DNA of 62,606 bases from JACDAN01 sp035707105 (lineage in GTDB: Bacteria > Actinomycetota > Thermoleophilia > Gaiellales > Gaiellaceae): assembly GCA_035707105.1 (NCBI GenBank), contig DASSUI010000031.1, positions 1 through 62,606 of the forward strand. The letters run 5' to 3'. Under the pieces are notes generated by a model. That model ran no database searches and was not told the DNA's origin. It saw only the letters and a program-made list of their open reading frames with translations. Position numbers and translations under genes: made by a program. How positions within the stretch are numbered: position 1 is the first letter of the stretch; every line of letters starts with the position of its first letter. Positions 38,857 through 46,698 of this stretch are shown here, piece after piece.

Positions 38857-39901
38857 CGACGATCTTCCTCCGCTGGCGATGCTGCTTCGTGACCGCCGCC
38901 CACCGCTTCCGCTCCTCCGACCGCAGCCTCGGATCGAGCTTGCGCTCGAGGTGCGCGAGCTCCCGCTGGAGCTTGAGGTAGCTCTCCCACCGCTCCGTCG
39001 GCAGCGATCCGTCCGCCAGCGCCGCCCGAACCGCGCAGCCCGGCTCGGTGTCGTGCGCGCAGTCGGAGAACCGGCACTCGTGGACGAGCTCCGAGATGTC
39101 GGCGAAGGCCTTGTCGAGGCCGCCGTCGGTCTCCCAGAGCTGGAGCTCGCGGAGCCCGGGCGTATCGATCAGGACGCCGCCGTCCGGCAGGACGAGGAGC
39201 TCGCGGTGCGTCGTCGTGTGCCGGCCGCGCCCGTCCGACCGGAGCGCGCCCGTTGCCAGGCGGCCTTCGCCCAGCAGGGCGTTGATCAGCGTCGACTTCC
39301 CGACCCCCGACGAGCCGAGCAGCACGCCGGTTTTCGCGCCGGTCAGGTAGGGGCCAAGGGCCTCGACGCCCTCGCCGGCGACGGCCGTGACGACGTGGAC
39401 CGGGACGCCGAAGGCGACGGCCTCCGTCTCGGCGACCGACGCGTCGAGATCCGGGGCGAGGTCGGCCTTGTTGAGGACGATCACGGGGCTCGCGCCGCCC
39501 TCCCACGCGGTCGTCAGGTACCGCTCGAGCCGTCGGATGCTGAAGTCGCGCTCGTCGAGCCCCATGACGAGGAACGCCACGTCGACGTTGGCGACGAGCA
39601 CCTGCTCGGCGACTTCCGTGAACGGCGTCTTGCGGGAGAACTTGCTGCTGCGCGGGACGACGACGTCGATCTGCCCGGCGCGAAGCCCGACCCAGTCGCC
39701 GACCACGGGGAGCTCCCCCGGCGATGCGGCGTGGCGGAGCCGTCCCGTGATCTCCACGAGGACGTCGTCCGTCTCGGTTGCGACCTCCCAGGCACCGCGG
39801 TGCTGGACCGCGACCCGCCCGGGAACGAGGCCGTCGTGCGATTGGAATTCGGCCGCCAGCTCGTCGTTCCAGCCGAGCTGCGCCAGGCGTGCGTACTGCA
39901 A
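38849..39901 (-). CDS. rsgA: Ribosome small-subunit maturation GTPase RsgA
   Basis: A 350-residue circularly permuted GTPase that checks late 30S assembly. An OB-fold (about 45-100) is followed by G4 VIVLNKADL, G1 GSSGVGKSTL and G3 DTPGLRELQLW in the permuted order, then the C-terminal zinc knuckle HECRFSDCAHDTEPGCAV. The frame is open 37 codons further upstream, but I choose the TTG because GGAGA lies 5 bases before it and the protein then starts as others do (QYARLAQLGW). A separate 13-codon ORF precedes it in the leader. Confidence 0.95.
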   Translation of the reverse strand: MQYARLAQLGWNDELAAEFQSHDGLVPGRVAVQHRGAWEVATETDDVLVEITGRLRHAASPGELPVVGDWVGLRAGQIDVVVPRSSKFSRKTPFTEVAEQVLVANVDVAFLVMGLDERDFSIRRLERYLTTAWEGGASPVIVLNKADLAPDLDASVAETEAVAFGVPVHVVTAVAGEGVEALGPYLTGAKTGVLLGSSGVGKSTLINALLGEGRLATGALRSDGRGRHTTTHRELLVLPDGGVLIDTPGLRELQLWETDGGLDKAFADISELVHECRFSDCAHDTEPGCAVRAALADGSLPTERWESYLKLQRELAHLERKLDPRLRSEERKRWAAVTKQHRQRRKIVGH

Positions 39902-39983
39902 CGTGGTCTCCTTTGTCTGCGTTGGTGGAAACGCCCGATCGTCGGGTCGCAGCGCCGGAGACGGGTGGGTCAGCCGAAGATGC

Positions 39984-40025
39984 TCAGGCCGCTGCGACGA
40001 AAGGGCGGGCAAGCTCGGTTGTCAT
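39984..40025 (-). CDS. 13-residue leader peptide upstream of rsgA
   Basis: ATG preceded 6 bases upstream by AAAGGAGG, the best Shine-Dalgarno in the area, opens a 13-codon frame (MTTELARPFVAAA) that stops 82 bases before the rsgA start. In the gap a CCCGA-CGA-TCGGG hairpin can form. I infer a leader ORF whose translation may control rsgA; it could also be the start of a gene lost by mutation. Confidence 0.45.
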   Translation of the reverse strand: MTTELARPFVAAA

Positions 40026-40074
40026 TTCCGCCTCCTTTCGTCGTGGGCCAGACGGACGCAGCGTAGGGGAACGG

Positions 40075-40530
40075 TCAGCCCGGCGTCAAGAGCTCGGCTA
40101 GGCGGCGCGCCCGGTAGTCAAAGATCTCGTCGAGCCAGCGGCGGACGACGACGCGGTTGACGAGCCACCCGGCCGGGCCGAGCGGCACGCGGTAGCGGAC
40201 GCGGTCTCTCACGCGCGTCCCCGCCCCGACGTCCTCCATGCGGTGCTCGTGGATCCACACGCGGTACGGGCCGCGGAGCTGCGTGTCGATAAAGCTGTTG
40301 GGAGGGTGCCATGCCGTGATCTCGGTCGTCCAGCCGATCGGGATCCGGAAGAGATGGAGGCGGTAGCGGAGCCGCGATCCGCGCCGGAGCCGGTCGGGCG
40401 CCTCGAGTATCCGGAATCGGAGCCACGGCGGCGTGATCGCCTCCAGGTTTGCAGGGTTCGCGAAGAACTCGAAGGTCTGCGTGAGCGAGGTCGGGACGAT
40501 CTGGCAGCGTTCGAGGACGTGCTCAGCCAC
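40075..40530 (-). CDS. SRPBCC-family ligand-binding protein
   Basis: A 151-residue START-like protein. It begins HVLERCQIVPTSLTQTFEFF with the phase typical of this family (FFANPANLEAITPPWL), continues with GSRLRYRLHLFRIPIGWTTE, and ends in the long C-terminal helix (WLDEIFDYRARRLAELL). Closely similar proteins are often annotated as SRPBCC cell-division inhibitor-like. A GTG inside the last bases of the thioesterase gene (8-base overlap) is the start, so the three genes of this operon are coupled. A lipid or isoprenoid ligand is conceivable given the neighbours. Confidence 0.85.
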   Translation of the reverse strand: MAEHVLERCQIVPTSLTQTFEFFANPANLEAITPPWLRFRILEAPDRLRRGSRLRYRLHLFRIPIGWTTEITAWHPPNSFIDTQLRGPYRVWIHEHRMEDVGAGTRVRDRVRYRVPLGPAGWLVNRVVVRRWLDEIFDYRARRLAELLTPG

Positions 40531-40996
40531 GGACGTCGAGGCGGCGCCGCCACGCCTCGCCCGCCGCGCGCCCCTCGGGCGTCTGCAGGAAGTGCTCGAG
40601 CGGAACGTGCGCCCAGGTTCCCTCTGCATGCGCCAGAAGGCCGTCGCCGTGGAGCAGCTCGGCGTGCACGTCGATCCGGCGGCCGTCGTCCCCGACGAGC
40701 TCGGCCCGGACCGTCAGCTCGCGGTTGATGTGGACCGGCCGGCGGTAGCGGACGGTCAGGCTCGTGGTGACCGAGGGGAAGCGGTACCAGGTCGCGAGCA
40801 GCCCCGCCGCCTCGTCGAGCGCGGCGGCCACGAGTCCGCCGTGGACGAACCCCGGCCCGGCCTGGTGTTCCTCGGAGAACGCGAAGCGGGCCTCGTACGA
40901 CGTCAGTCCCTCGGCCTTCGGGGCGGGAAGCCGTAGCCCCGTCGGGTTGTCGCCGCAGCCCCAGCACGCCGGGTCGTGGTGCGGCGGGATCCTCAC
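40523..40996 (-). CDS. PaaI-type acyl-CoA thioesterase
   Basis: A 157-residue hot-dog fold thioesterase. Marks are the N-terminal CWGCGDNPTGL, the helix GFVHGGLVAAALDEAAGLLA (with the catalytic-site HGG and the acidic residue of ALDEA) and the strand TVRYRRPVHINRELTVRAEL. It would hydrolyse an acyl-CoA. The GTG follows the HMG-CoA reductase stop with no gap, so both are translated together; an acyl-CoA of the isoprenoid or leucine pathway is a possible substrate. Confidence 0.88.
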   Translation of the reverse strand: MRIPPHHDPACWGCGDNPTGLRLPAPKAEGLTSYEARFAFSEEHQAGPGFVHGGLVAAALDEAAGLLATWYRFPSVTTSLTVRYRRPVHINRELTVRAELVGDDGRRIDVHAELLHGDGLLAHAEGTWAHVPLEHFLQTPEGRAAGEAWRRRLDVRG

Positions 40997-42211
40997 TCAG
41001 CGCATGCCGCCGCGCTCGAAATGCGCCTTGAAGAAGTTCGCCGAGCCGGCGGTCGCCATCGCGGCCGACGCGGAGATCTCCAGCGCGAGCGTTGCGGCGG
41101 CGACGATCTGGGCGAGCCGGTAGACCTTTCCCGGGCCGGCGCAGCCCATGAGCCCGAGCCACGAACGGGCGTAGGGGAGGGTCGTCCCGCCGCCGACCGT
41201 GCTGACCTCGAGCCCGGGCAGCCGGAGCGCCACGTGGAGGCCGGCCTCGACCCGGCGGCCGGTGCCGTGGCACATCGAGCTGGTCCCGACCATGCCGAGG
41301 TCCTGGCCGGTGGCGGCGAACATCGCGGCGATCGCGGTCGCGGGCGTGAAGGCGACCGACTGCATCCCGGAGGCGACGGCGCCGTGCGTTCCGGCCCACG
41401 AGAGCTCGAGCAGATCGTCCACCGTCGTCCTGAGCACTCGACGCACGGCGTCCTCGGTCAGCGTCGCCTCGGCGACGACCGTCTTGCCGTGGCCGCTCTG
41501 GAAGTACTCATAGGAGACCTTCTTGTCGCCGCCCATGTTCGCCTCGAGCAGCGCCCGCTCAGGCATCACCGGCGCGCGCTCCATCACATAGCCCATGTTC
41601 AGGAAGTACGAGTTGCGCGTCATCATGTTCGCGCCCACCGCGTCGCCGGTCGTCCACCGCCAGAGGACGTGGCACATCGGCCCCACGACGTGCGTCTTGA
41701 CCTCGCGAAGCTTGGCGTGCCGCGATACCGACGAGTCGTCGTGCTCCGCGATCCAGGCACGCATTCCGTCCGCCTCGCCCTCGATCCAGCGGGCGAGCTC
41801 GAGCGCGTCGCCCGCGGACTTGCAGACGAAACAGGATGCTCTGGTGATGCGGTCATGGAGCACGTATGCTCGGAAGCCGCCGGACTCGCCGGCGGCCCGC
41901 GCGCCGCGGAACATCGAGTCCGACATCGACCCCTCGGTGTGCGCGAGCGGGACGAACACGTCCTCGGTCGCCCGGCCCCGCTCCACGACGGCGCCTTCCG
42001 GCTCGGTCAACTCGTAGTCACCGAGGGAGACCGTCAGCGGCCCGATGACCGCGGTCGGGATGACGGAGATGCCGGTGAGCGCCTCCTGCGCTTTGGCCCA
42101 CGGCGTCAGATCCCGGTCGAACACCTCTGGGTCGACGCGGCCGTCCAGCGCCTCCTGGCGCGCCTTGATGGAGGCCGGGTCGTTCCTGCGCGGCCAGCGG
42201 CGAAGCTCCAC
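40997..42211 (-). CDS. Hydroxymethylglutaryl-CoA reductase, divergent
   Basis: A 404-residue HMG-CoA reductase-type enzyme, expected to reduce HMG-CoA to mevalonate with NAD(P)H. The four catalytic residues have clear counterparts: Glu93 in HTEGSM, Lys in GGDKKVS, Asp in ATGQDLGM and a C-terminal His in FKAHFER. Other marks are TTGDAVGANMMTRN, GHGKTVVAEA and EVSTVGGGT. Wording is nearer class I than class II but with many changes. No other mevalonate genes are in view. GTG start with a TAACCT box 6 bases upstream and no Shine-Dalgarno. Followed without gap by the thioesterase gene. Confidence 0.88.
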   Translation of the reverse strand: MELRRWPRRNDPASIKARQEALDGRVDPEVFDRDLTPWAKAQEALTGISVIPTAVIGPLTVSLGDYELTEPEGAVVERGRATEDVFVPLAHTEGSMSDSMFRGARAAGESGGFRAYVLHDRITRASCFVCKSAGDALELARWIEGEADGMRAWIAEHDDSSVSRHAKLREVKTHVVGPMCHVLWRWTTGDAVGANMMTRNSYFLNMGYVMERAPVMPERALLEANMGGDKKVSYEYFQSGHGKTVVAEATLTEDAVRRVLRTTVDDLLELSWAGTHGAVASGMQSVAFTPATAIAAMFAATGQDLGMVGTSSMCHGTGRRVEAGLHVALRLPGLEVSTVGGGTTLPYARSWLGLMGCAGPGKVYRLAQIVAAATLALEISASAAMATAGSANFFKAHFERGGMR

Positions 42212-42217
42212 GGCCGC

Positions 42218-42227
42218 AGGTTAACCT
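42218..42227. promoter_or_regulatory. Palindromic -10 shared by two divergent leaderless genes
   Basis: AGGTTAACCT is a perfect palindrome. Read on either strand it gives TAACCT exactly 6 bases before a GTG: that of folD (42234) on the plus strand and that of the HMG-CoA reductase gene (42211) on the minus strand. Neither gene has a Shine-Dalgarno. Confidence 0.65.
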
Positions 42228-42233
42228 CGGCGC

Positions 42234-43067
42234 GTGGCGGCACGGCTCATGGACGGGAAGGCGCTCGCGGAGCGCCTGCGCGGCGAGATCGCGGAGGAAG
42301 TCCGGGAGTTCGGCGACGTCGGGCTCGCGACGATCCTCGTCGGCGACGACCCTGCCTCGGACATCTACATCCGCCGCAAGCACGAGGCCGCGAACGAGGT
42401 CGGCATCCACTCGGTCGACAAGCGCCTGCCGGCCGACACCACGCAGGAGGACCTGGAGGCGCTCGTGGCCGAGCTGAACGCCGACGACGCGGTCGACGGG
42501 ATCCTCATCCAGTCCCCGCTGCCAGCGCAGCTCGACGAGGAGGGCGCCGTCCGCCACCTCGACCCTGAAAAGGACGTCGACTCGTTCCATCCGGACAACG
42601 TCGCGCTCCTCTACCTCGGCAAGCCGCGCTTCCTGCCTGCGACGCCGCTCGGGATCATGCGTCTCCTCGAGGAGTACGAGGTCGCGCTCGAAGGAGCTCG
42701 AGCCGTCGTCGTCGGCCGGAGCCTGATCGTCGGCAAGCCGATGTCGCTGCTGCTCCTCGCCGCGAACGCGACGGTGACGATCTGCCATTCACGGACGCGG
42801 GACCTCGCCGCCCATACACGAGACGCGGACGTCCTCGTCGTCGCTGTGGGTGCGGTGGACGTGGTGACGCGGGACATGGTCAAACCCGGCGCCGCGGTCG
42901 TCGACGTCGGCATGAACCGCACCGACGCGGGACTCCGTGGCGACGTCGATCCCGCGGTCGCCGACGTCGCCGGCCTGATTACGCCCGTCCCGGGCGGCGT
43001 GGGGCCGATGACCATCGCTTCGCTGCTTCGGAACACCCTGGCAGCCGCTCGTCTCAGGCGCTGCTAA
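42234..43067 (+). CDS. folD: Methylenetetrahydrofolate dehydrogenase/cyclohydrolase FolD
   Basis: A 277-residue bifunctional enzyme interconverting methylene-, methenyl- and formyl-tetrahydrofolate with NADP. The catalytic Lys lies in YIRRKHEA, ILIQSPLPAQ is the substrate-binding strand, and the Rossmann part has VVVGRSLIVGKPM and TICHSRTRDL. The end GGVGPMTIASLL is the family C-terminal motif. Complete length. Leaderless start as described for the shared promoter. It is 73 bases upstream of the cold-shock gene. Confidence 0.96.
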   Translation: MAARLMDGKALAERLRGEIAEEVREFGDVGLATILVGDDPASDIYIRRKHEAANEVGIHSVDKRLPADTTQEDLEALVAELNADDAVDGILIQSPLPAQLDEEGAVRHLDPEKDVDSFHPDNVALLYLGKPRFLPATPLGIMRLLEEYEVALEGARAVVVGRSLIVGKPMSLLLLAANATVTICHSRTRDLAAHTRDADVLVVAVGAVDVVTRDMVKPGAAVVDVGMNRTDAGLRGDVDPAVADVAGLITPVPGGVGPMTIASLLRNTLAAARLRRC

Positions 43068-43140
43068 GGTTCCGCCGTTGTTGCAGTTGTTCGGCGGCGC
43101 GGGGTGCCCGGGCCGTCGTTCGGTTTTGAAGGAGGAACGA

Positions 43141-43341
43141 TTGCCTGAGGGCACCGTCAAGTGGTTTTCGAACGAGAAGGGCTACGGATTCATCGAGCGT
43201 GAGGACGGCGACGACGTCTTCGTCCATCACTCGGCGATCCAGTCGGAGGGCTACCGCTCGCTGACCGAGGGTCAGCGCGTGCAGTTCGAGGTCGTGCAGG
43301 GCGACAAGGGCCTGCAGGCCTCGAACGTCCAGGCGATCTAG
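43141..43341 (+). CDS. Cold-shock protein (CspA family)
   Basis: A 66-residue RNA/single-stranded-DNA-binding protein: GTVKWFSNEKGYGFI (RNP1) and DVFVHHSAI (RNP2) are intact. Start is TTG with GAAGGAGGAA just upstream. The 70-base leader can form CCGCCG...CGGCGG (43072-43097), in line with the structured leaders of such genes. Csp proteins melt RNA secondary structure and can act as antiterminators, which is of interest because a terminator separates this gene from gatC. Confidence 0.95.
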   Translation: MPEGTVKWFSNEKGYGFIEREDGDDVFVHHSAIQSEGYRSLTEGQRVQFEVVQGDKGLQASNVQAI

Positions 43342-43367
43342 ACCACCTCTCGTTTCGACGTCGAAAG

Positions 43368-43397
43368 CGCGGGCCGAGAGGCCCGCGTTTTCTTTTT
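43368..43397 (+). terminator. Rho-independent terminator between csp and gatC
   Basis: CGCGGGCC-GAGA-GGCCCGCG stem followed by TTTTCTTTTT, the strongest terminator in the window. A 14-base palindrome TTTCGACGTCGAAA (43353-43366) lies just before it. The T tract ends 17 bases before the gatC start and overlaps the space where a gatC promoter would be. Confidence 0.9.
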
Positions 43398-43414
43398 GGA
43401 AGGATCAAACCGCG

Positions 43415-43696
43415 ATGGCGATCAGCAGAGACGAAGTCCTTCATGTGGCGCGGCTCGCCCGGCTCGAGCTCTCCGACGACGAGGTCGAGCGCTTCACCGA
43501 CCAGCTGAGCGCGATCCTCGAGGCCGTGGCGAAGGTATCGGAACTCGACCTGTCCGACGTGGATCCGACGGCGCATCCGCTCGACGTCGTGAACGTCTGG
43601 GCCGACGACGAGCCGAGGCCGTCGCTCTCGTCCGAGGACGCACTGGCGAATGCGCCCGACAGCCACGCCGGGTTCTTCAAGGTGCCGCCGGCATGA
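43415..43696 (+). CDS. gatC: Asp/Glu-tRNA amidotransferase subunit C
   Basis: A 93-residue subunit that stabilises the GatAB complex, which converts misacylated Glu-tRNA(Gln) or Asp-tRNA(Asn) to the amides. Typical are DEVLHVARLARLELSDDEVE, LDLSDVDPTAHPLD and the C-terminal FFKVPPA. GGAAGGA provides the ribosome-binding site. Its stop overlaps the gatA ATG (ATGA). Confidence 0.95.
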   Translation: MAISRDEVLHVARLARLELSDDEVERFTDQLSAILEAVAKVSELDLSDVDPTAHPLDVVNVWADDEPRPSLSSEDALANAPDSHAGFFKVPPA

Positions 43697-45093
43697 TCGA
43701 CACGCTGCGCCTGACGGGAGAGGAGGCCATGGGCCTCGTCGAGCGAGACGAGGTCTCCTCCGCCGAGCTGCACGCGGCGTACCACGCGGCGATCGAGGAG
43801 CGCGACGGCGAGCTGCACGCCTACCTGCGGACGGTGGACGATCCGGGCGGCATCCCGGTCGCGTTCAAAGACGTCGTCTCGACGCGCGGCGTTGAGACGA
43901 CGGCGGGCTCGAAGATCCTCTCCGGCTACACGCCCGTCTTCGACGCGACCGTCGCCTCGCGCTGCCGCGACGCGGGCATGTCGCTGCTCGGCAAGACGAA
44001 CATGGACGAGTTCGCGATGGGCTCGTCGACCGAGAACTCCGGCTTCGGCCCGACGCGGAACCCCTGGGACCTCGAGCGGGTCCCGGGCGGGTCCTCGGGT
44101 GGATCCGCCGCCGCCGTCGCGGCCGGGCTCGCTCCGTGGGCGCTCGGCTCGGATACCGGCGGCTCTGTCAAGCAGCCCGCGTCGCTCTGCGGCATCGTCG
44201 GTCTCCGGCCGACGTACGGGACCGTTTCCCGGTACGGGATCGTGGCCTTCGCGTCCAGCCTCGACCAGATCGGGCCGATGACGAAGACGGTCCGCGACAA
44301 CGCGATCCTCTACCGCGCGATCGCCGGACGCGACCCCTGCGACTCGACGACCGTCGAGCTCCCGGAGCCGGTCGAGATTCCGGTCGCCGAGGACATGAAG
44401 GGCGTCCGGATCGGCGTCCCGCGCGAGTTGAACGAGGCGGAGGGCATCGAGCCCGGCGTCAAGGCGGCGGTCGACCGGACGATCGACCTCTGTCGCGAGC
44501 TCGGCGCCGATGTGGGGGAGACGAGCCTGCCCCTGTCGGTCGACTACGGGCTCGCGTGCTACTACCTCGTCGCTCCCGCCGAGGCGTCCTCGAACCTCGC
44601 CCGGTACGACGGTGTGCGCTACGGGCTTCGCGTCACGGGCGCGGACGTCCGGGAGATGTACGAGCGGACGCGTGACGCGGGGTTCGGCGACGAGCCGAAG
44701 CGGCGGATCATGCTCGGCGCCTACGCGCTCTCTGCCGGCTACTACGAGGCGTACTACGGCCAGGCGCAGAAGGTGCGGACCGTTATCGCCCAGGAGCACG
44801 CCGCAGCGTTCGAGCGGTTCGACGTGCTGGTCAGCCCGACCTCGCCGACCGTCGCCTTCAGGCTCGGCGAGAAGGCAGAGAACCCGCTCGCGATGTACCT
44901 CTCAGACGTGCTGACGATCCCGTCGAACATGGCGGGCCTGCCGGGGCTCTCCATACCGTGCGGGCTCGTGGACGGCCTGCCGGTCGGGTTCCAGCTGATC
45001 GGCCCTCAGTTCTCCGAGAACCTGCTGTTCCGCGCCGGCCACGCGCTCGAGCAGGCGATCGGCTTCGACTACGTCCCGGAGCGGCTCTCATGA
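43693..45093 (+). CDS. gatA: Asp/Glu-tRNA amidotransferase subunit A
   Basis: A 466-residue amidase that frees ammonia from glutamine. The Ser-cisSer-Lys triad is visible: Lys59 in FKDV, the cis-Ser in PGGSSGGSAAAVAAG and the nucleophile region SDTGGSVKQPASLCG. The C-terminal part has NMAGLPGLSIPCG. ATG overlaps the gatC stop, and its own stop overlaps the gatB ATG, so the three genes are one coupled unit. Confidence 0.97.
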   Translation: MIDTLRLTGEEAMGLVERDEVSSAELHAAYHAAIEERDGELHAYLRTVDDPGGIPVAFKDVVSTRGVETTAGSKILSGYTPVFDATVASRCRDAGMSLLGKTNMDEFAMGSSTENSGFGPTRNPWDLERVPGGSSGGSAAAVAAGLAPWALGSDTGGSVKQPASLCGIVGLRPTYGTVSRYGIVAFASSLDQIGPMTKTVRDNAILYRAIAGRDPCDSTTVELPEPVEIPVAEDMKGVRIGVPRELNEAEGIEPGVKAAVDRTIDLCRELGADVGETSLPLSVDYGLACYYLVAPAEASSNLARYDGVRYGLRVTGADVREMYERTRDAGFGDEPKRRIMLGAYALSAGYYEAYYGQAQKVRTVIAQEHAAAFERFDVLVSPTSPTVAFRLGEKAENPLAMYLSDVLTIPSNMAGLPGLSIPCGLVDGLPVGFQLIGPQFSENLLFRAGHALEQAIGFDYVPERLS

Positions 45094-46499
45094 CGTGGGA
45101 GCCGGTGATCGGCCTCGAGATCCACATCCATCTGAAGACGCGGACGAAGATGTTCTGCCGCTGCGAGGTGACGTACTCCGAGCCGGAGAACACACGAACG
45201 TGCCCGGTCTGCCTGGCGTATCCCGGCTCCCTGCCGATGCCGAACGCGAAGGCGGTCGAGTGGACGGTGAAGCTCGGCCTCGCCCTCGACTGCGGGATCG
45301 CCGAGCACGCAGTCTTCCACCGGAAGAACTACTTCTATCCGGACAACCCCAAGGGCTACCAGATCTCCCAATACGACGAGCCCCTATGCGTGGACGGCCG
45401 CCTCGTGGTCCCGGGCGAGGACGGCGACACCGAGGTCGGAATCGTGCGCGCGCATCTGGAAGAGGACGCGGCGAAGAACGTCCACCTCGGCAGCGCGGAG
45501 GGCCGGATCGCCGGCGCGAGCGCGACGCTCGTCGACTTCAACCGCGCAGGCACCCCGCTCGTCGAGATCGTGACCCGGCCGGACCTCCACTCGGCCGAGG
45601 AGACGCGGCGCTTCCTGCAGCTGCTGCGCCAGACCGTCGTCGAGCTCGGGATCTCGGACGCCGAGATGGAGAAGGGCTCGCTGCGGGTCGACGTGAACGT
45701 CTCGGTCCGGCCCGAGGGGTCGGACGAGCTGCGGACGCGCACGGAGCTGAAGAACCTCAACTCCTTCGCCTTCGCGGCCCGTGCGATCGAGCGGGAGGTC
45801 GAGCGCCAGGTCGGGATCTACGAGTCCGGCGGCGAGGTGGAGCAGGAGACGCTCCACTTCGACCCGGGCAAGGAGTCGGCGCCGCCGCTCCGCTCGAAGG
45901 AGGAGGCGCAGGACTACCGCTACTTCCCGGAGCCGGATCTTGTGCCGATCGAGCCGCCCGCCGAGCTGGTCGAGCGCATGCGCGCGGAGCTGCCGGAGCT
46001 GCCCGGCGCGCGGATCCGGCGCCTCGCGTCCGACCTCGACCACGCAACCGCGGCGGACCTCGTCACGAGCGGGCGGGACGTGCTCTACGAGCGGGTGCCG
46101 GGCGACCGCCGGGCGGTCGCGAACGTGCTCATGAATCAGTTCGCCGCTGCGGGTGTGGAGCCCGGCGCCGTGGACGCCGCGCAGCTCGGGAAGCTGATCG
46201 AGGCCCGCTCACGCATCCCGCGCGACCGGTTCCTCGAGGCGCTCTCGCAAAGCGGCGACCCCGGCTTCTCGGCGGATGCGTACCTCGGAGACGGTCTGGT
46301 CGCCGACACCTCCGAGCTGGAGCCGATCGTCGACCGGATCCTGGAGGCGAACCCCGGCCAGGTCGAGTCGTACCGCGGCGGCAAGGAAGGCCTCCTGGGC
46401 TTCTTCGTCGGACAGGTCATGCGCGAGACGCAGGGGAAGGCCGACCCGAAGGTCGTCAACGAGCTGCTGCTCGCGCGCCTGCGGCGCGCTTCTGGCTGA
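45090..46499 (+). CDS. gatB: Asp/Glu-tRNA amidotransferase subunit B
   Basis: A 469-residue subunit that binds the misacylated tRNA and performs the amidation. Starts EPVIGLEIHIHLKTRTKMFC with the zinc ligands CRC and CPVC, the kinase-like cradle (FYPDNPKGYQISQYDEPLC, EKGSLRVDVNVS) and the C-terminal YqeY-like tail ending GKADPKVVNELLLARL. Presence of GatCAB implies that at least one of Gln-tRNA or Asn-tRNA is made indirectly in this organism. Confidence 0.97.
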   Translation: MTWEPVIGLEIHIHLKTRTKMFCRCEVTYSEPENTRTCPVCLAYPGSLPMPNAKAVEWTVKLGLALDCGIAEHAVFHRKNYFYPDNPKGYQISQYDEPLCVDGRLVVPGEDGDTEVGIVRAHLEEDAAKNVHLGSAEGRIAGASATLVDFNRAGTPLVEIVTRPDLHSAEETRRFLQLLRQTVVELGISDAEMEKGSLRVDVNVSVRPEGSDELRTRTELKNLNSFAFAARAIEREVERQVGIYESGGEVEQETLHFDPGKESAPPLRSKEEAQDYRYFPEPDLVPIEPPAELVERMRAELPELPGARIRRLASDLDHATAADLVTSGRDVLYERVPGDRRAVANVLMNQFAAAGVEPGAVDAAQLGKLIEARSRIPRDRFLEALSQSGDPGFSADAYLGDGLVADTSELEPIVDRILEANPGQVESYRGGKEGLLGFFVGQVMRETQGKADPKVVNELLLARLRRASG

Positions 46500-46518
46500 A
46501 GTCGCACGACTTTCAGCC
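46494..46518 (+). terminator. Hairpin at the end of gatB
   Basis: GGCTGAAGTCG and CGACTTTCAGCC pair around two bases with one bulge; the stem includes the gatB stop codon. No T tract. Confidence 0.6.
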
Positions 46519-46543
46519 ACCGTATGAAGCGCGGCGTTGCGGG

Positions 46544-46678
46544 TCAGCTACCGGAGCGCCGACGGCTGGTGCGTGCGGGCTCGGGCGCGGACGCGGCGGC
46601 CTTCGCCTTTGCGCGCTCCTTCTTCTTGCGCTGCCGGTCGCGCGCCCAGCGCACCTTCGGCCTGCTCCCGCGCCCCAT
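46544..46678 (-). CDS. Small very basic protein
   Basis: A 44-residue protein, MGRGSRPKVRWARDRQRKKK followed by Ala/Lys and an Arg/Ser-rich end. Similar short basic proteins occur downstream of gatB or near ribosomal genes in related genomes as far as I recall. A TATGCT box 6 bases before the ATG gives the leaderless layout, which argues for a real gene. Nucleic-acid or ribosome binding is a guess from charge. Confidence 0.55.
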   Translation of the reverse strand: MGRGSRPKVRWARDRQRKKKERAKAKAAASAPEPARTSRRRSGS

Positions 46679-46684
46679 CGGCGC

Positions 46685-46690
46685 GGAGCA
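46685..46690 (-). promoter_or_regulatory. -10 box of the small basic protein gene
   Basis: Minus-strand TATGCT, 6 bases before the ATG. Confidence 0.5.
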
Positions 46691-46698
46691 TATAGCGG

